This document shows, piece after piece, positions 51,159 through 60,152 of a stretch of DNA of 64,000 bases. The stretch is taken from NCBI RefSeq assembly GCF_000024985.1, contig NC_013523.1:434001-498000 (forward strand), given 5' to 3'. Source of the stretch: Sphaerobacter thermophilus DSM 20745 (GTDB lineage Bacteria > Chloroflexota > Chloroflexia > Thermomicrobiales > Thermomicrobiaceae). Position 1 is the first letter of the stretch. Each line of letters opens with the position of its first letter. The position numbers were made by a program, and so were the translations under genes. The notes under the pieces are model-generated. The model was not told the origin of the DNA. It worked only from the letters and a program-made list of their open reading frames with translations, and made no database searches.

Positions 51159-52811
51159 GTGGGCCGGAGCCGGGCATGGCGCGTCCGGTGGAAGAGCCAC
51201 CTGCTCTTCCTGACCGTACTGTCGCTCCTGTGGTGGCAGACAGGTGCGGTAGTCGCGGCGGACAGTCCCCCCGACATTGCCGCGGCGCATGCGGTGGTGG
51301 TGTCGGCGGACACGGGCGAGGTGCTCTTCGACAAGGGCATGGATGCCGAGACGGCTCCGGCCAGCCTCACCAAGATCTTCACCGCGGCCGTCGCGCTAGA
51401 GACGGCACCTCTCGATCAACTCATCACCATTGCTGAAGACGATCTGGTCGGTGAATCGGCCATGGGGCTGGTTGTCGGCCAGGACGTGACCCTCCGTACC
51501 CTGCTTTACGGCATGATGCTGCCCTCCGGCAACGACGCCGCGATGGCGATCGCGCGCGGCCTGAGTGAACTGTCGGACGGCAGCTCCGGAGAGTCGATCG
51601 CTCCCTTTATGGAGCGGGTGAACGATCTCGCGCAGCGTCTGGGCCTGACCCACACCCGCCTCGTGAACCCGCACGGCCTCGACGAGCCCGGGCACGTCTC
51701 CAGCGCTCGCGACATCGCGGCGATCACGATGTACGCGCTCGGCAATCCCGAGTTCCGGCGGATCATCGGCAGCCCGTACTACGTGGACGAGGGGTTCGAG
51801 CTCTACAACAACAACGAGTTGCTCACGAGCTACACCGGTCTGATCGGTGGCAAGACGGGTATCACCGACGAGGCGGGCTACTGCCTGGTCGAGGTGGCGC
51901 AGCGCGACGGTCACACGATCATCGCCGTGGTGCTCGGCAGCACGATCGATGACTGGTACACCGACGCAATCTCGCTGCTGGACTACGGCTTCGCCACCCT
52001 CGCTGCGGCGCCGTCTGACCCGGCTCGCCCCCGGATCACGCTCGCACCGGCCACGCCGGCTGTGGTGACGCCGACCGTTCAGACACCGTCCACGGAGGGT
52101 TCGGCGCTGACCGTCGATCGGGTGGCCGACACGACGGCGGTGGTGCATGCGGCGGATGCTGAGCCGGGGGGCGGCGGCCTGTCGTGGCGCTGGCCGCTGG
52201 CGTCGGTCGCCACGATGGGGCTGGCCCTGGCGTTGATCGTGAACTACCCGGTGCTCCTCGGTGTGGGCGGGCTGCTGTGGCAGCGTCGCCGGGCTGGTTC
52301 CCTTGCGCTCGGAGCGCCGGCGCTCCTGGGGCGGCTGTTCCGGCCGCGACCGCAGCGCCGCCGGGCACGGCCCACGCAGGCCACCCAGGCGATCACTCGC
52401 ACCGCTCCGGTGCGGCGAGCCGCGCAAGCGACACCGACCACGCGGACCGCGGCGCCAGTGTGGCGACCGAGCACGGCGCGGATACCTGCTGAGCCGCAGG
52501 TTGTGCCGCTCAACCGGGCCGAAGCACTGGCATCCCGCGCCGTTCGTCTGGCCCGTCGGGGCGACTACCGCGCGGCGACGCACGAGTTCGCCCGTGCCCT
52601 GCAGGCCGATCCCACCTACGACCTGACCCGGTGCCCCGGGTTCTGGTCCATGGACGCCCTCGGCTACGTCGCGGCGGCACGCGCCTACCTGCTCCTCAAC
52701 CGTCCGGCCGACGCCCGCACCCTTGCGACCATTGTCCAGTTGAGCTACGGCTCGAGCCGAGAGCTGGAGCGTGTCCTGGCCCGCACCAGCCCCGCCGCGG
52801 CGTTGGTCTAG
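51159..52811 (+). CDS. D-alanyl-D-alanine carboxypeptidase (S11), second copy with C-terminal extension
   Basis: A 550-residue secreted penicillin-binding protein. A signal peptide or anchor (about 14-34) precedes the S11 domain with SLTK (Ser69-Lys72), SGN (MLPSGNDAA) and KTG (GGKTGITDEA). After the catalytic domain comes a Thr/Pro linker, a second membrane helix (about 345-370), an Arg/Ala-rich linker, and a TPR-like end (ARRGDYRAATHEFARALQAD). The tail would lie in the cytoplasm. The GTG at 51159 follows GGGGAGG. The extension is unusual for PBP5-type proteins. Confidence 0.88.
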   Translation: MGRSRAWRVRWKSHLLFLTVLSLLWWQTGAVVAADSPPDIAAAHAVVVSADTGEVLFDKGMDAETAPASLTKIFTAAVALETAPLDQLITIAEDDLVGESAMGLVVGQDVTLRTLLYGMMLPSGNDAAMAIARGLSELSDGSSGESIAPFMERVNDLAQRLGLTHTRLVNPHGLDEPGHVSSARDIAAITMYALGNPEFRRIIGSPYYVDEGFELYNNNELLTSYTGLIGGKTGITDEAGYCLVEVAQRDGHTIIAVVLGSTIDDWYTDAISLLDYGFATLAAAPSDPARPRITLAPATPAVVTPTVQTPSTEGSALTVDRVADTTAVVHAADAEPGGGGLSWRWPLASVATMGLALALIVNYPVLLGVGGLLWQRRRAGSLALGAPALLGRLFRPRPQRRRARPTQATQAITRTAPVRRAAQATPTTRTAAPVWRPSTARIPAEPQVVPLNRAEALASRAVRLARRGDYRAATHEFARALQADPTYDLTRCPGFWSMDALGYVAAARAYLLLNRPADARTLATIVQLSYGSSRELERVLARTSPAAALV

Positions 52812-52948
52812 CGGGTTCGCTGGCGGGCGAAGGCGTTGGCTGGAGCCGAGGCGAACTCCACCTGACAAACACAACGAAGTCCGCCCACGACGATTGACGG
52901 ATTGTTCGGGTCTATGGCGGTGGCGCGTGGGTCCCCACGCCCTGGCCT

Positions 52949-53320
52949 GTGCCCGGGGCGCAAGCCGCCGGGCCGACACGGAGAGCCGGCTGAAGCGGGC
53001 TGGGAACAACCGCAAGGGTACGGGGGTGGTGGGCGGAGTACCGTAGTCGGCCCGTGCCCGGGGCTAAAGCCGCCGGGCTGAGAAGGCGAAGCCCACTGAA
53101 GGGGCTGGGGACGCTGGACCCGGTGGGATGCCGGATCGGCTCCGCCTGCGCGTGGCCATCACAGCCCCTTCAGTGGGCTTACCAACATATCAGCCCGGCG
53201 GCTTTAGCCCCGGGCCGTCACCACGCGGTAGCACCCTTATATGCAAAATCGACGCCGATTGACCCCTAGCCCGCTTCAGCCGGCTCTCCGTGTCAGCCCG
53301 ACGGCTTGCGCCCCGGGCAC
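52949..53320. repeat. Nested palindromic element, outer and inner arms
   Basis: Outer arms of 53 bases at 52949-53001 and 53268-53320 differ at only two positions and start GTGCCCGGGGCGCAAGCCG. Inside them is a second inverted repeat with arms at 53056-53107 and 53162-53215, starting GCCCGGGGCTAAAGCCGCCG. The gap between the carboxypeptidase and hspR-like genes (52812-53678) holds this element and no credible protein frame. Confidence 0.85.
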
Positions 53321-53609
53321 GCGCCACGGCGCGGAAACCTCAATACCAACCACTCCGGACCCCCAGCCTCCAGTAACGGATCCTCCTACCTCGCTCCAGG
53401 CCGGGACTGACTTGCGTCCCGCTCCCGCGCCACTGCCACGGACCCGATCAACCTGCCAAACGGCATCGGGCGAAGGCCATGGCGCCCCCGGCAACCCGTC
53501 GTGGCCGCCATCGTAGCCTCGTCTGCTGGGCTCTGAGCGGTTGACACCGACGGGCTGGATCGGGTAGCACGCGGGCATGGATCCCACGTGCCCGATTCGG
53601 CAACGCACA

Positions 53610-53657
53610 TTGATACGATCCATATAAGCTGTTATACTACGTCCGTGTGAAACACGG
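53610..53657 (+). promoter_or_regulatory. Promoter and candidate operator of hspR-like-clpB
   Basis: TTGATA (53610-53615) and TATACT (53633-53638) are 17 bp apart. Just downstream is the hairpin-like dyad CCGTGT-GAA-ACACGG (53643-53657), spanning the predicted start of transcription. It is not the HAIR sequence known for actinobacterial HspR. Confidence 0.7.
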
Positions 53658-53678
53658 TGGTAGCTCCGGGGAGGGCGC

Positions 53679-54038
53679 ATGCGTCAGAACGAACCACTCT
53701 ACGTGATCAGCGTCGCGGCAAGGCTGCTGGAGCTGCACCCGCAGACGCTGCGGAAGTACGAGCGGGAGGGTTTCGTCTCACCGTCCCGTACCGCCGGGAA
53801 CCTGCGGCTCTATTCGTCGAGTGACATCGAGCGGCTGCGGCAGGTCAAGTACCTGGTGGAGCGGCGAGGGATCAACCTCTCCGGCGTGCAACTTGCCATG
53901 GATGTTACCCGCCGGCTACGGGGCATTCGGCGCGAGGTCCAGTCGCTCTCGGACCGCAATAACGGGCGACTCGCCTACCTGGTTCGAGAGATCGATGCAC
54001 TCTTGGAGTTGCTCGGCACCTCCCCCGACGTCGAATAG
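53679..54038 (+). CDS. hspR: MerR-family heat-shock regulator, HspR-like
   Basis: A 119-residue MerR-type regulator with an N-terminal winged helix: PLYVISVAARLLELHPQTLR, then YEREGFVSPSRTAGNLRLYS. A hydrophobic helix (RQVKYLVERRGINLSGVQLA) matches HspR of Actinobacteria, which represses dnaK and clpB with DnaK as co-repressor. Directly downstream lies clpB, the expected target. The C-terminal coiled part (about 75-110) has no metal or cluster ligands. HspR identity rests on the pattern plus the clpB neighbour. Confidence 0.85.
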   Translation: MRQNEPLYVISVAARLLELHPQTLRKYEREGFVSPSRTAGNLRLYSSSDIERLRQVKYLVERRGINLSGVQLAMDVTRRLRGIRREVQSLSDRNNGRLAYLVREIDALLELLGTSPDVE

Positions 54039-54132
54039 CCCGCGACGGACGCACGACCCTTCCGTGACCCGGGAGCACCCACACCCCGCCAGTGCCCGCG
54101 GGGTACCGGCATCTACTTGGGAGAGTTGACCG

Positions 54133-56745
54133 ATGAATCTATCGCGATTGACCGAGAAAGCACAGGAGGCGCTTATCACCGCCCAGCGGGAGACTGAGGA
54201 GCGGCGCCTCGCGCAGCTCGATGTCGAGCCGCTGCTCTACGCGCTGGTCAGCCAGCGCGACGGGGTCGTGCCTCAGGTGCTGCTGCGGCTCGGGATCGAC
54301 TCGCGGGCGGCGCAGGCGGAACTGCTCCGGACGGTCGAGGCGTCCCCGACGCTGCAGTACAGTGCACAGCCGGTGCTGGGCGCCGGGCTCCGACGCGTCC
54401 TGGAGCGTGCCGAGCAGGAGGCCCGTGCGTTTGGTGACGAGTACATCAGTACCGAGCATCTCCTCCTGGCCGCACTCGAAGCGACGCCGAATGCACCGGC
54501 GGTCAAGGCGCTGCAGCGGCTAGGTGTGAACCGGGACCGTGTGCTGATGGCGCTGAGCCAGATCCGCGGCGCGCAGCGCGTGACTGGCACCAACCCCGAG
54601 GACACGTACCAGGCGCTGGAGAAGTACGGCCGCGATCTGACTGATCTGGCCCGCAAGGGGAAGCTCGATCCGGTCATCGGGCGCGACGAGGAGATCCGGC
54701 GGGTCATCCAGGTGCTGTCGCGCCGGACCAAGAACAACCCGGTGCTGATCGGTGAGCCGGGCGTCGGTAAGACGGCGATCGTCGAGGGCTTGGCCCAGCG
54801 GATCGTCCGCGGCGACGTGCCGGAGGGGCTGAAGGACAAGCGGATCGTGCAGTTGGACCTGGCGGCGATGCTCGCCGGGGCCAAGTACCGCGGCGAGTTC
54901 GAGGAGCGCCTGAAGGCCACGCTCAACGAGATCCAGGAGGCCGAGGGGCAGATCATCGTCTTCATCGACGAGCTGCACACCGTCGTCGGTGCCGGCGCGG
55001 CCGAGGGGGCGATGGACGCCTCGAACATGCTCAAGCCGATGCTCGCGCGCGGCGAGCTGCATGCGATCGGCGCGACGACGCTCGACGAGTACCGCAAGTA
55101 CATCGAGAAGGACGCCGCGCTGGAGCGCCGGTTCCAGCCGGTGTACGTCGGTGAGCCCTCCGTCGAGGACACCATCAGCATCCTGCGTGGGCTGCGGGAG
55201 CGGTACGAGCTGCACCACAAGGTCCGCATCCTGGACTCGGCGCTGGTCGCCGCTGCGGTGCTGTCGCACCGGTACATCACCAACCGCTACCTGCCGGATA
55301 AGGCGATCGACCTGGTCGACGAGGCGGCGGCCCGCCTGCGGATGGAGATTACCAGCATGCCGGCGGAGCTGGACGAGCTTCACCGGCGAATCATGCAGCT
55401 CGAGATCGAGCGCGAGGCGCTGCGCAAGGAGCGCGACGACGCCTCGAAGCAGCGGCTGCAGGAGCTGGAGCGTGAGCTGGCCGACCTGCGCGAGCAGGAG
55501 CAGGTGCTACGCTCGCAGTGGGAGCAGGAGCGCGAGGCAATCCAGCGGATCAGCGAGCTGAAGGAACAGATCGAACAGACCCGGCACGAGATCGAACAGG
55601 CCCAGCGCGCGGCCGATTATGCGCGCGCGTCGGAGCTGCAGTATGGCCGGCTGGTCGAGCTGGAGCGGAAGCTCAAGGAGGAAGAGCGGCACCTGGCCGA
55701 GGTGCAGACCAACGGCAAGCTGCTCAAGGAGGAAGTCGACGCCGACGACATCGCCGAGGTGGTGAGCAAGTGGACCGGTATCCCGGTCAGCAAGCTCGTC
55801 GAGGGCGAGATCGAGAAGCTGGTCCACATGGAGTCGCGGCTGCACCAGCGTGTCGTGGGGCAGGACGAGGCGATCGAGGCGGTGAGCAACGCCATCCGCC
55901 GTGCCCGGTCCGGCTTGCAGGACCCTAACCGGCCGCTGGGGAGCTTCATCTTCCTCGGGCCGACCGGTGTCGGGAAGACCGAGCTGGCGCGGGCGCTGGC
56001 TGAGTTCCTCTTCGACGACGAGCGCGCCATGGTGCGGATCGACATGTCGGAGTACCAGGAGCGGCACACCGTCGCGCGGCTGATCGGCGCGCCGCCCGGC
56101 TACGTCGGCTACGACGAGGGCGGGCAGTTGACCGAGGCCATCCGGCGGCGGCCATACGCGGTCGTCCTGTTCGACGAGATCGAGAAGGCGCACCCGGAGG
56201 TGTTCAACGTCCTGCTCCAGGTGCTCGATGACGGCCGGCTGACCGACGGCCAGGGCCGGACGGTCGACTTCCGGAACACGGTCATCATCATGACCAGTAA
56301 CCTGGGGTCGGCCTACATCCAGGCGGCGGGGCCGCAGGGCGAGGCCGAGATGCGGCGCCGGGTGTTCGAAGCACTCCGCAACCACTTCCGGCCGGAGTTC
56401 CTGAACCGGATCGATGAGATCGTCATCTTCCACGCGCTGACGCGCGAGCATCTGGCGATGATCGTCGACATCCAGCTCCGGCAGGTCGCCGAGCGGCTGG
56501 CGGACCGCAACATCACCCTCCAGGTGACGCAGCGGGCCAAGGAGTGGCTTGCCGACCGCGGGTACGACCCCGTCTTCGGTGCGCGACCGCTGAAGCGGAC
56601 GATCCAGCGCGAGTTGCTCGACCGGCTGGCCAAGGCGCTGCTGGAGGGCAAGATCCACGAAGGCGATACGGTCACCGTCGACGTCGGCCCGGATGGCGCG
56701 TTGACCATCGAGGGCGTGCTGTCGGCGGCCGAGGTGGTGGCGTAG
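54133..56745 (+). CDS. clpB: ATP-dependent disaggregase ClpB
   Basis: A hexameric AAA+ chaperone of 870 residues that, with DnaK, rescues aggregated proteins. The N-terminal Clp_N repeats (about 1-140) are followed by NBD1 with Walker A GEPGVGKT (207-214), the long M-domain coiled coil (about 395-530) that separates ClpB from ClpA/ClpC, NBD2 with GPTGVGKT (609-616) and a C-terminal domain. There is no ClpP-binding IGF/L loop evident. The ATG at 54133 has GGGAGAG upstream. It follows the HspR-like gene in the same direction. Confidence 0.97.
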   Translation: MNLSRLTEKAQEALITAQRETEERRLAQLDVEPLLYALVSQRDGVVPQVLLRLGIDSRAAQAELLRTVEASPTLQYSAQPVLGAGLRRVLERAEQEARAFGDEYISTEHLLLAALEATPNAPAVKALQRLGVNRDRVLMALSQIRGAQRVTGTNPEDTYQALEKYGRDLTDLARKGKLDPVIGRDEEIRRVIQVLSRRTKNNPVLIGEPGVGKTAIVEGLAQRIVRGDVPEGLKDKRIVQLDLAAMLAGAKYRGEFEERLKATLNEIQEAEGQIIVFIDELHTVVGAGAAEGAMDASNMLKPMLARGELHAIGATTLDEYRKYIEKDAALERRFQPVYVGEPSVEDTISILRGLRERYELHHKVRILDSALVAAAVLSHRYITNRYLPDKAIDLVDEAAARLRMEITSMPAELDELHRRIMQLEIEREALRKERDDASKQRLQELERELADLREQEQVLRSQWEQEREAIQRISELKEQIEQTRHEIEQAQRAADYARASELQYGRLVELERKLKEEERHLAEVQTNGKLLKEEVDADDIAEVVSKWTGIPVSKLVEGEIEKLVHMESRLHQRVVGQDEAIEAVSNAIRRARSGLQDPNRPLGSFIFLGPTGVGKTELARALAEFLFDDERAMVRIDMSEYQERHTVARLIGAPPGYVGYDEGGQLTEAIRRRPYAVVLFDEIEKAHPEVFNVLLQVLDDGRLTDGQGRTVDFRNTVIIMTSNLGSAYIQAAGPQGEAEMRRRVFEALRNHFRPEFLNRIDEIVIFHALTREHLAMIVDIQLRQVAERLADRNITLQVTQRAKEWLADRGYDPVFGARPLKRTIQRELLDRLAKALLEGKIHEGDTVTVDVGPDGALTIEGVLSAAEVVA

Positions 56746-56775
56746 GCACGAGGGCGCCGGTTCCTACCGGTGGCG

Positions 56776-56815
56776 TATAATCCTGACGGCCGGTCCTCAC
56801 GGGCCGGCCGTCAGG
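56776..56815 (+). promoter_or_regulatory. TATAAT element followed by a long perfect hairpin
   Basis: TATAAT at 56776-56781 is followed immediately by arms CCTGACGGCCGG (56782-56793) and its exact complement (56804-56815). Three further pairs in the loop leave TCAC at the tip. It lies 30 bases after clpB and before a run of small membrane genes, so it may be the clpB terminator, a 5' stem on the next message, or both. No T tract follows. Confidence 0.55.
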
Positions 56816-56890
56816 CGTCCTTCCGGTCGGAGGCCGTGCCGCTGCCCGGGAGATGCGGTCACCCGGGTTGCTTGGGAAAGGCACCACGGG

Positions 56891-57016
56891 ATGGGCATCA
56901 TCCACGATCTGCTCCAACTCATCATCCCTGCCGTCGTGCTCGCGCTGATCCCGATCTTGTTCATCCTCATCTTCGACATTGGCGCGCACCTGCGGGAGCT
57001 CTTCGGCAGGCGGTAG
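56891..57016 (+). CDS. Small single-span membrane protein (41 residues)
   Basis: The frame starts ATG at 56891 and gives MGIIHDLLQLIIPAVVLALI, a continuous hydrophobic helix to about residue 30, then a short basic tail ending LFGRR. AAGG lies upstream. It is 27 bases before the DUF2905 gene and has the codon bias of its neighbours, so it is probably a real microprotein. Function unknown. Confidence 0.55.
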   Translation: MGIIHDLLQLIIPAVVLALIPILFILIFDIGAHLRELFGRR

Positions 57017-57043
57017 CGTCGCGGCGGGAGGCGGCTCGACGCC

Positions 57044-57268
57044 ATGTCCGATCTGAGCCAGCTCGGCAAGATCATCCTCGTTGTCGGAGTCGCGCTCATC
57101 GTGCTGGGCGGCGTGATCTACCTTGCTGGCCGGGTGCCGTTGCTGGGGCGTCTGCCCGGCGACATCACCATCCGCCGCGGGCCGGTCACCGTTTACATCC
57201 CGCTGGCGACGATGCTCCTCCTTAGCCTGATTCTCACACTCATCCTCAACATCGTGTTCCGGCGGTAG
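57044..57268 (+). CDS. DUF2905 family membrane protein
   Basis: A 74-residue protein with two helices (about 8-28 and 52-71) joined by GRVPLLGRLPGDITIRRG, the DUF2905 signature. Family function is unknown; members are common next to ruvB/queA or other housekeeping loci. Here it follows a 41-residue membrane protein and precedes a repeat. Confidence 0.88.
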   Translation: MSDLSQLGKIILVVGVALIVLGGVIYLAGRVPLLGRLPGDITIRRGPVTVYIPLATMLLLSLILTLILNIVFRR

Positions 57269-57328
57269 GGCGAAATCGCTCTACGGCCGCCCAGCCGTGC
57301 CCTGCGTATCCGCTGGCGCTTCCGTGTC

Positions 57329-57391
57329 GTCCTGAGCGGAGCGAAGGATGACATCGCTTGGAGTTCCCCTCTCCCAAGGTTGGGAGAGGGG
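57329..57391. repeat. Repeat pair: GTCATCCTGAGCG single arm and CCCTCTCCC palindrome
   Basis: A single arm GTCCTGAGCGGAGCGAAGG near 57330 is followed by the perfect palindrome CCCCTCTCCCAA-GG-TTGGGAGAGGGG at 57366-57391 and a GGGGGTGAGGG tract. These fill the 326-bp gap before the DUF4349 gene; the rest shows no gene. Confidence 0.8.
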
Positions 57392-57594
57392 TCGGGGGTG
57401 AGGGCCGCTCTCGCAGGTCCGGGCGCGGACACCCGTGCTCGTGTCGTCGTCACGCCGTGGACAACGGCTCGACGGAGAACCAGGACGTGGCGTGGCGGGG
57501 TTTGCGCGCCGTGTCGCGGAACAAAGGGCCGCCGCCGGGCGTCATCCTGTCAGGGCGGGCCGGACTGGCCTGCGGTGGCGTGAGGAGGAGACAG

Positions 57595-58491
57595 ATGCGG
57601 GCAGCCGGACGATCGATGCGGGTGCTCTTGCTCGGCGTGCTGGTGCTGGCTTTGGCGATGACGGCCTGCGGCGGCGTGTGGAGGGAGGCGGAAGTCGCTC
57701 CGAGTGCCGGGGGCGCCGCGAGTGCGTCTGCCGGCGATGGGGCGCGGGACACCGCCGGAGGGGCGGCGCCCGAAGCGGCGCAGCTCGCCGACTGGGACCG
57801 TCGCATCGTGCGGACGGCTGAGCTGACGCTGACGGTCCAGAACGTCGAGCAGGCCATCGCGGCGGTGCGCGACATCGCCACGGCACAGGGAGGGCAGATC
57901 CTGACCTCATCGACCTCCTACAACGGCGACTACCAGTCTGCGATGCTGACGATCGAAGTGCCCTCGGATCGCTTCGACCCGACCATGAGCGCGCTGCGGG
58001 GCCTGCCGTTGGTGGAGCGCGTGGACCACGAGACCACCAGCAGCCAGGACGTGACTGAGGAGTACGTGGACCTCGAAGCGCGGCTGCGCAACGCGGAGGC
58101 GACCGAGCAGCGACTTCTCTCGCTCCAGGGGCAGGCGGAGCGACTGGAGGACATCCTGGCGCTCGAGCGGGAGATCGCGCGTGTGCGGGGTGAGATCGAG
58201 CAGATGAAGGGGCGCCTGAACTACCTGGAGCGGCGCACCTCGTTCTCTCGGATCGATCTGCAGCTCCTGCCGATCGCGGCCGGTGCAGGCCAGGCGCCCG
58301 GGTTTGACTTCGCGCGGGTGGTGCGCCAGGCGTGGGACGCCTCGATGCGCTTCGCGGGCAGGATGGCGACGGGGGCGGTGACAGTCGTCGTCTTCCTGTG
58401 GTGGCTCTGGCCGCTGGTCGCCGCTGGGGCTGTGTACTACGCGCGGCGGGCTCGCCGCCGAGGCCCCACGCCCGGCGCGACCGAGGCGTGA
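57595..58491 (+). CDS. DUF4349 domain lipoprotein
   Basis: A 298-residue protein with a lipoprotein signal peptide (RVLLLGVLVLALAMTAC, Cys about 25) and a low-complexity Ala/Gly linker. The DUF4349 domain starts at RRIVRTAELTLTVQNVEQA and includes a long coiled coil (about 155-215, LEREIARVRGEIEQMKGRL). A C-terminal membrane helix (about 257-282) and basic end follow. The family is probably envelope-associated; function unknown. The ATG at 57595 has GGAGGAG upstream. Confidence 0.88.
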   Translation: MRAAGRSMRVLLLGVLVLALAMTACGGVWREAEVAPSAGGAASASAGDGARDTAGGAAPEAAQLADWDRRIVRTAELTLTVQNVEQAIAAVRDIATAQGGQILTSSTSYNGDYQSAMLTIEVPSDRFDPTMSALRGLPLVERVDHETTSSQDVTEEYVDLEARLRNAEATEQRLLSLQGQAERLEDILALEREIARVRGEIEQMKGRLNYLERRTSFSRIDLQLLPIAAGAGQAPGFDFARVVRQAWDASMRFAGRMATGAVTVVVFLWWLWPLVAAGAVYYARRARRRGPTPGATEA

Positions 58492-58562
58492 CGCCGTCCC
58501 GGGGAGCGGAGCACGCGGAGCGCGGGCATCAGACGGACCGTCGCCCGGTCCCTGAGATGGCT

Positions 58563-58588
58563 CCCCTCTCCCAAGGTTGGGAGAGGGG
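58563..58588. repeat. CCCTCTCCC-family palindrome
   Basis: Perfect arms CCCCTCTCCCAA and TTGGGAGAGGGG with a GG centre, followed by GGGGGTGAGGG; identical in core to the copy at 57366-57391. Confidence 0.8.
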
Positions 58589-58709
58589 TCGGGGGTGAGG
58601 GCCACCCGCACAGCTCAGGACGAGGCGAGGACGCCCGCGTTCCTGGGTTCTTCACCCCGTCCGGAGCCGCTTTGCCATGGTTGCGCTCCGGTTGAACGCA
58701 CACAAACGG

Positions 58710-58735
58710 ACTGGCGCCGCGGGAGCGGCGCCAGT
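58710..58735 (-). terminator. Terminator of the M20 deacylase gene
   Basis: Perfect 11-bp arms ACTGGCGCCGC and GCGGCGCCAGT with a GGGA loop lie 17 bases beyond the deacylase stop. On the minus strand the stem is followed by CCGTTTGTGTG, a weak T-rich tract. Confidence 0.65.
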
Positions 58736-58752
58736 GTCGTCTTCGGCGCTCC

Positions 58753-59970
58753 CTAGGACCCGCCGAGGATGGCGAGCCCGGCGAGGGCGTAGGCGCGGGT
58801 GGCATCCAGGACCTCGTCGATGCCGACCCACTCGTCCGGCTTATGCGCCAGGGACGGGTCACCCGGGCCGTAGATGATGGTCGGGTAACCGCGAGCGGCG
58901 AAGTGTCTCCCGTCGGTGGCCATGCTGAAGCCGGTCAGGGTGGTGTCGAACCCGAGGTACTGGTTGGCGGCGAGCATCGCCTTCACGATCGGGGAGTCCT
59001 CGGCCACGACCGTGGCCTCTCTGCCGCCCCAGCCAGCCGGCTCGACCTCCACGCGCAGGCCGGGAATCCGGGTGACCGCCTGCTCGGCGACGCGGCGGAT
59101 CTCCTCGACCACCTCGGCGGGCTTCTCCCCCGGAACGATGCGCCGGTCGATGTGGATGGTGCAGCGATCAGGGACGACATTGGATTTGACGCCGCCCTCG
59201 ATCAGCGAGACGCAGGCCGACGACGGGTGGAAGTAGGGGTGAGTGCGCTTCGCCAGTTCCGGCCACAACTCGTCCTGCAGGGCGACGATCACCCTGGCCA
59301 TGCCCTCGATCGCGTTGGCGCCCTCCCAGGGGAGCGCGCCGTGGGCGGCCCGGCCGTAGACCGTGACGCGGACACCCTGCCCGCCCTTCTCGCCGACGCA
59401 GACGCGGTTCAGGGTCTGCTCGCCGACGATGACGAAGTCGGGTCGGATGTTGTCGGACTCGGCGACCAGTTGGGAGCCGAGCCCGCCGCCGATCTCCTCA
59501 TCGGCCACGGTATTGACGATTAGGGTGCCGCGCAGCGGCACGCCGGAGCGCGCCAGAGCGAGGGCGGCCATGATCTGAGCGGTGACGCTAGCCTTGTCGT
59601 CGCCTGCGCCGCGGCCGTAGACGCGGCGATCGTGGATCTCGGCGCCGAATGGCGGGTAGGTCCAGGCCGACTCCTCCCCGGTCGGCACGACATCGACATG
59701 GGCGTTCCAGAGCAGCACGGGGCCGGAGCCGCGCTCGAGCCGGGCAATCAGGTTCGGCTTCGTCTCCTCCTCGGCGAGGATCTCGATCGCAAACCCTGCG
59801 GCTTCAAGGGGTTCGCGGCAGCGGGCGATGGCGTCCCGCACGTCACCGGGTGGGTTGACCGATGGGATGCGCACCAGTGACTGAAGGAACTCCACTACCT
59901 CGCGCTCGTCGATCTGCGCCAATACCTGCGTCGCCTGCTCCGGGTCGAGCCGTGGGCTCGCTAGGGTCAT
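58753..59970 (-). CDS. M20 family deacylase (ArgE/DapE type)
   Basis: A metallo-amidohydrolase of 405 residues. Metal-site motifs are LLWNAHVDVVPTGEES (His and catalytic Asp), YGRGAGDDK, ADEEIGGGLGS (Glu pair) and a late GFSMATDGRHFAARGYPTII. A dimerisation insert (about 190-305) contains VYGRAAHGALPWEGANAIEG. It could hydrolyse N-acetylornithine, N-succinyl-diaminopimelate or other N-acyl amino acids; none can be selected. The ATG at 59970 follows GGAAGGGAGG; the long upstream frame is ignored. It is divergent from the HAD gene. Confidence 0.9.
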   Translation of the reverse strand: MTLASPRLDPEQATQVLAQIDEREVVEFLQSLVRIPSVNPPGDVRDAIARCREPLEAAGFAIEILAEEETKPNLIARLERGSGPVLLWNAHVDVVPTGEESAWTYPPFGAEIHDRRVYGRGAGDDKASVTAQIMAALALARSGVPLRGTLIVNTVADEEIGGGLGSQLVAESDNIRPDFVIVGEQTLNRVCVGEKGGQGVRVTVYGRAAHGALPWEGANAIEGMARVIVALQDELWPELAKRTHPYFHPSSACVSLIEGGVKSNVVPDRCTIHIDRRIVPGEKPAEVVEEIRRVAEQAVTRIPGLRVEVEPAGWGGREATVVAEDSPIVKAMLAANQYLGFDTTLTGFSMATDGRHFAARGYPTIIYGPGDPSLAHKPDEWVGIDEVLDATRAYALAGLAILGGS

Positions 59971-60061
59971 GCGATCCTCCCTTCCACGGTGTCGCCACCG
60001 ATCCCTGCCCTGGCGGGGTCCGGCGGCAGTATAGCAGGCGGGTCGGTGCCCCGAATCGGCT

Positions 60062-60090
60062 TTGGCTGGGTACGAAGGCTGTGCTATCCT
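60062..60090 (+). promoter_or_regulatory. Promoter of the HAD phosphatase gene
   Basis: TTGGCT (60062-60067) and TATCCT (60085-60090) are 17 bp apart, 62 bases before the ATG. Confidence 0.5.
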
Positions 60091-60152
60091 GGCCCGCGGC
60101 GGCAGCGGCGGGTCGAGTTCCCGCCGCTGCCTGATGGAGGAGGGACACTGCC

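Noticed and set aside
52812-53678. Small protein genes inside the repeat island
   Set aside because: Open frames here are made of repeat arms and have Pro/Arg-rich nonsense composition and no ribosome sites.
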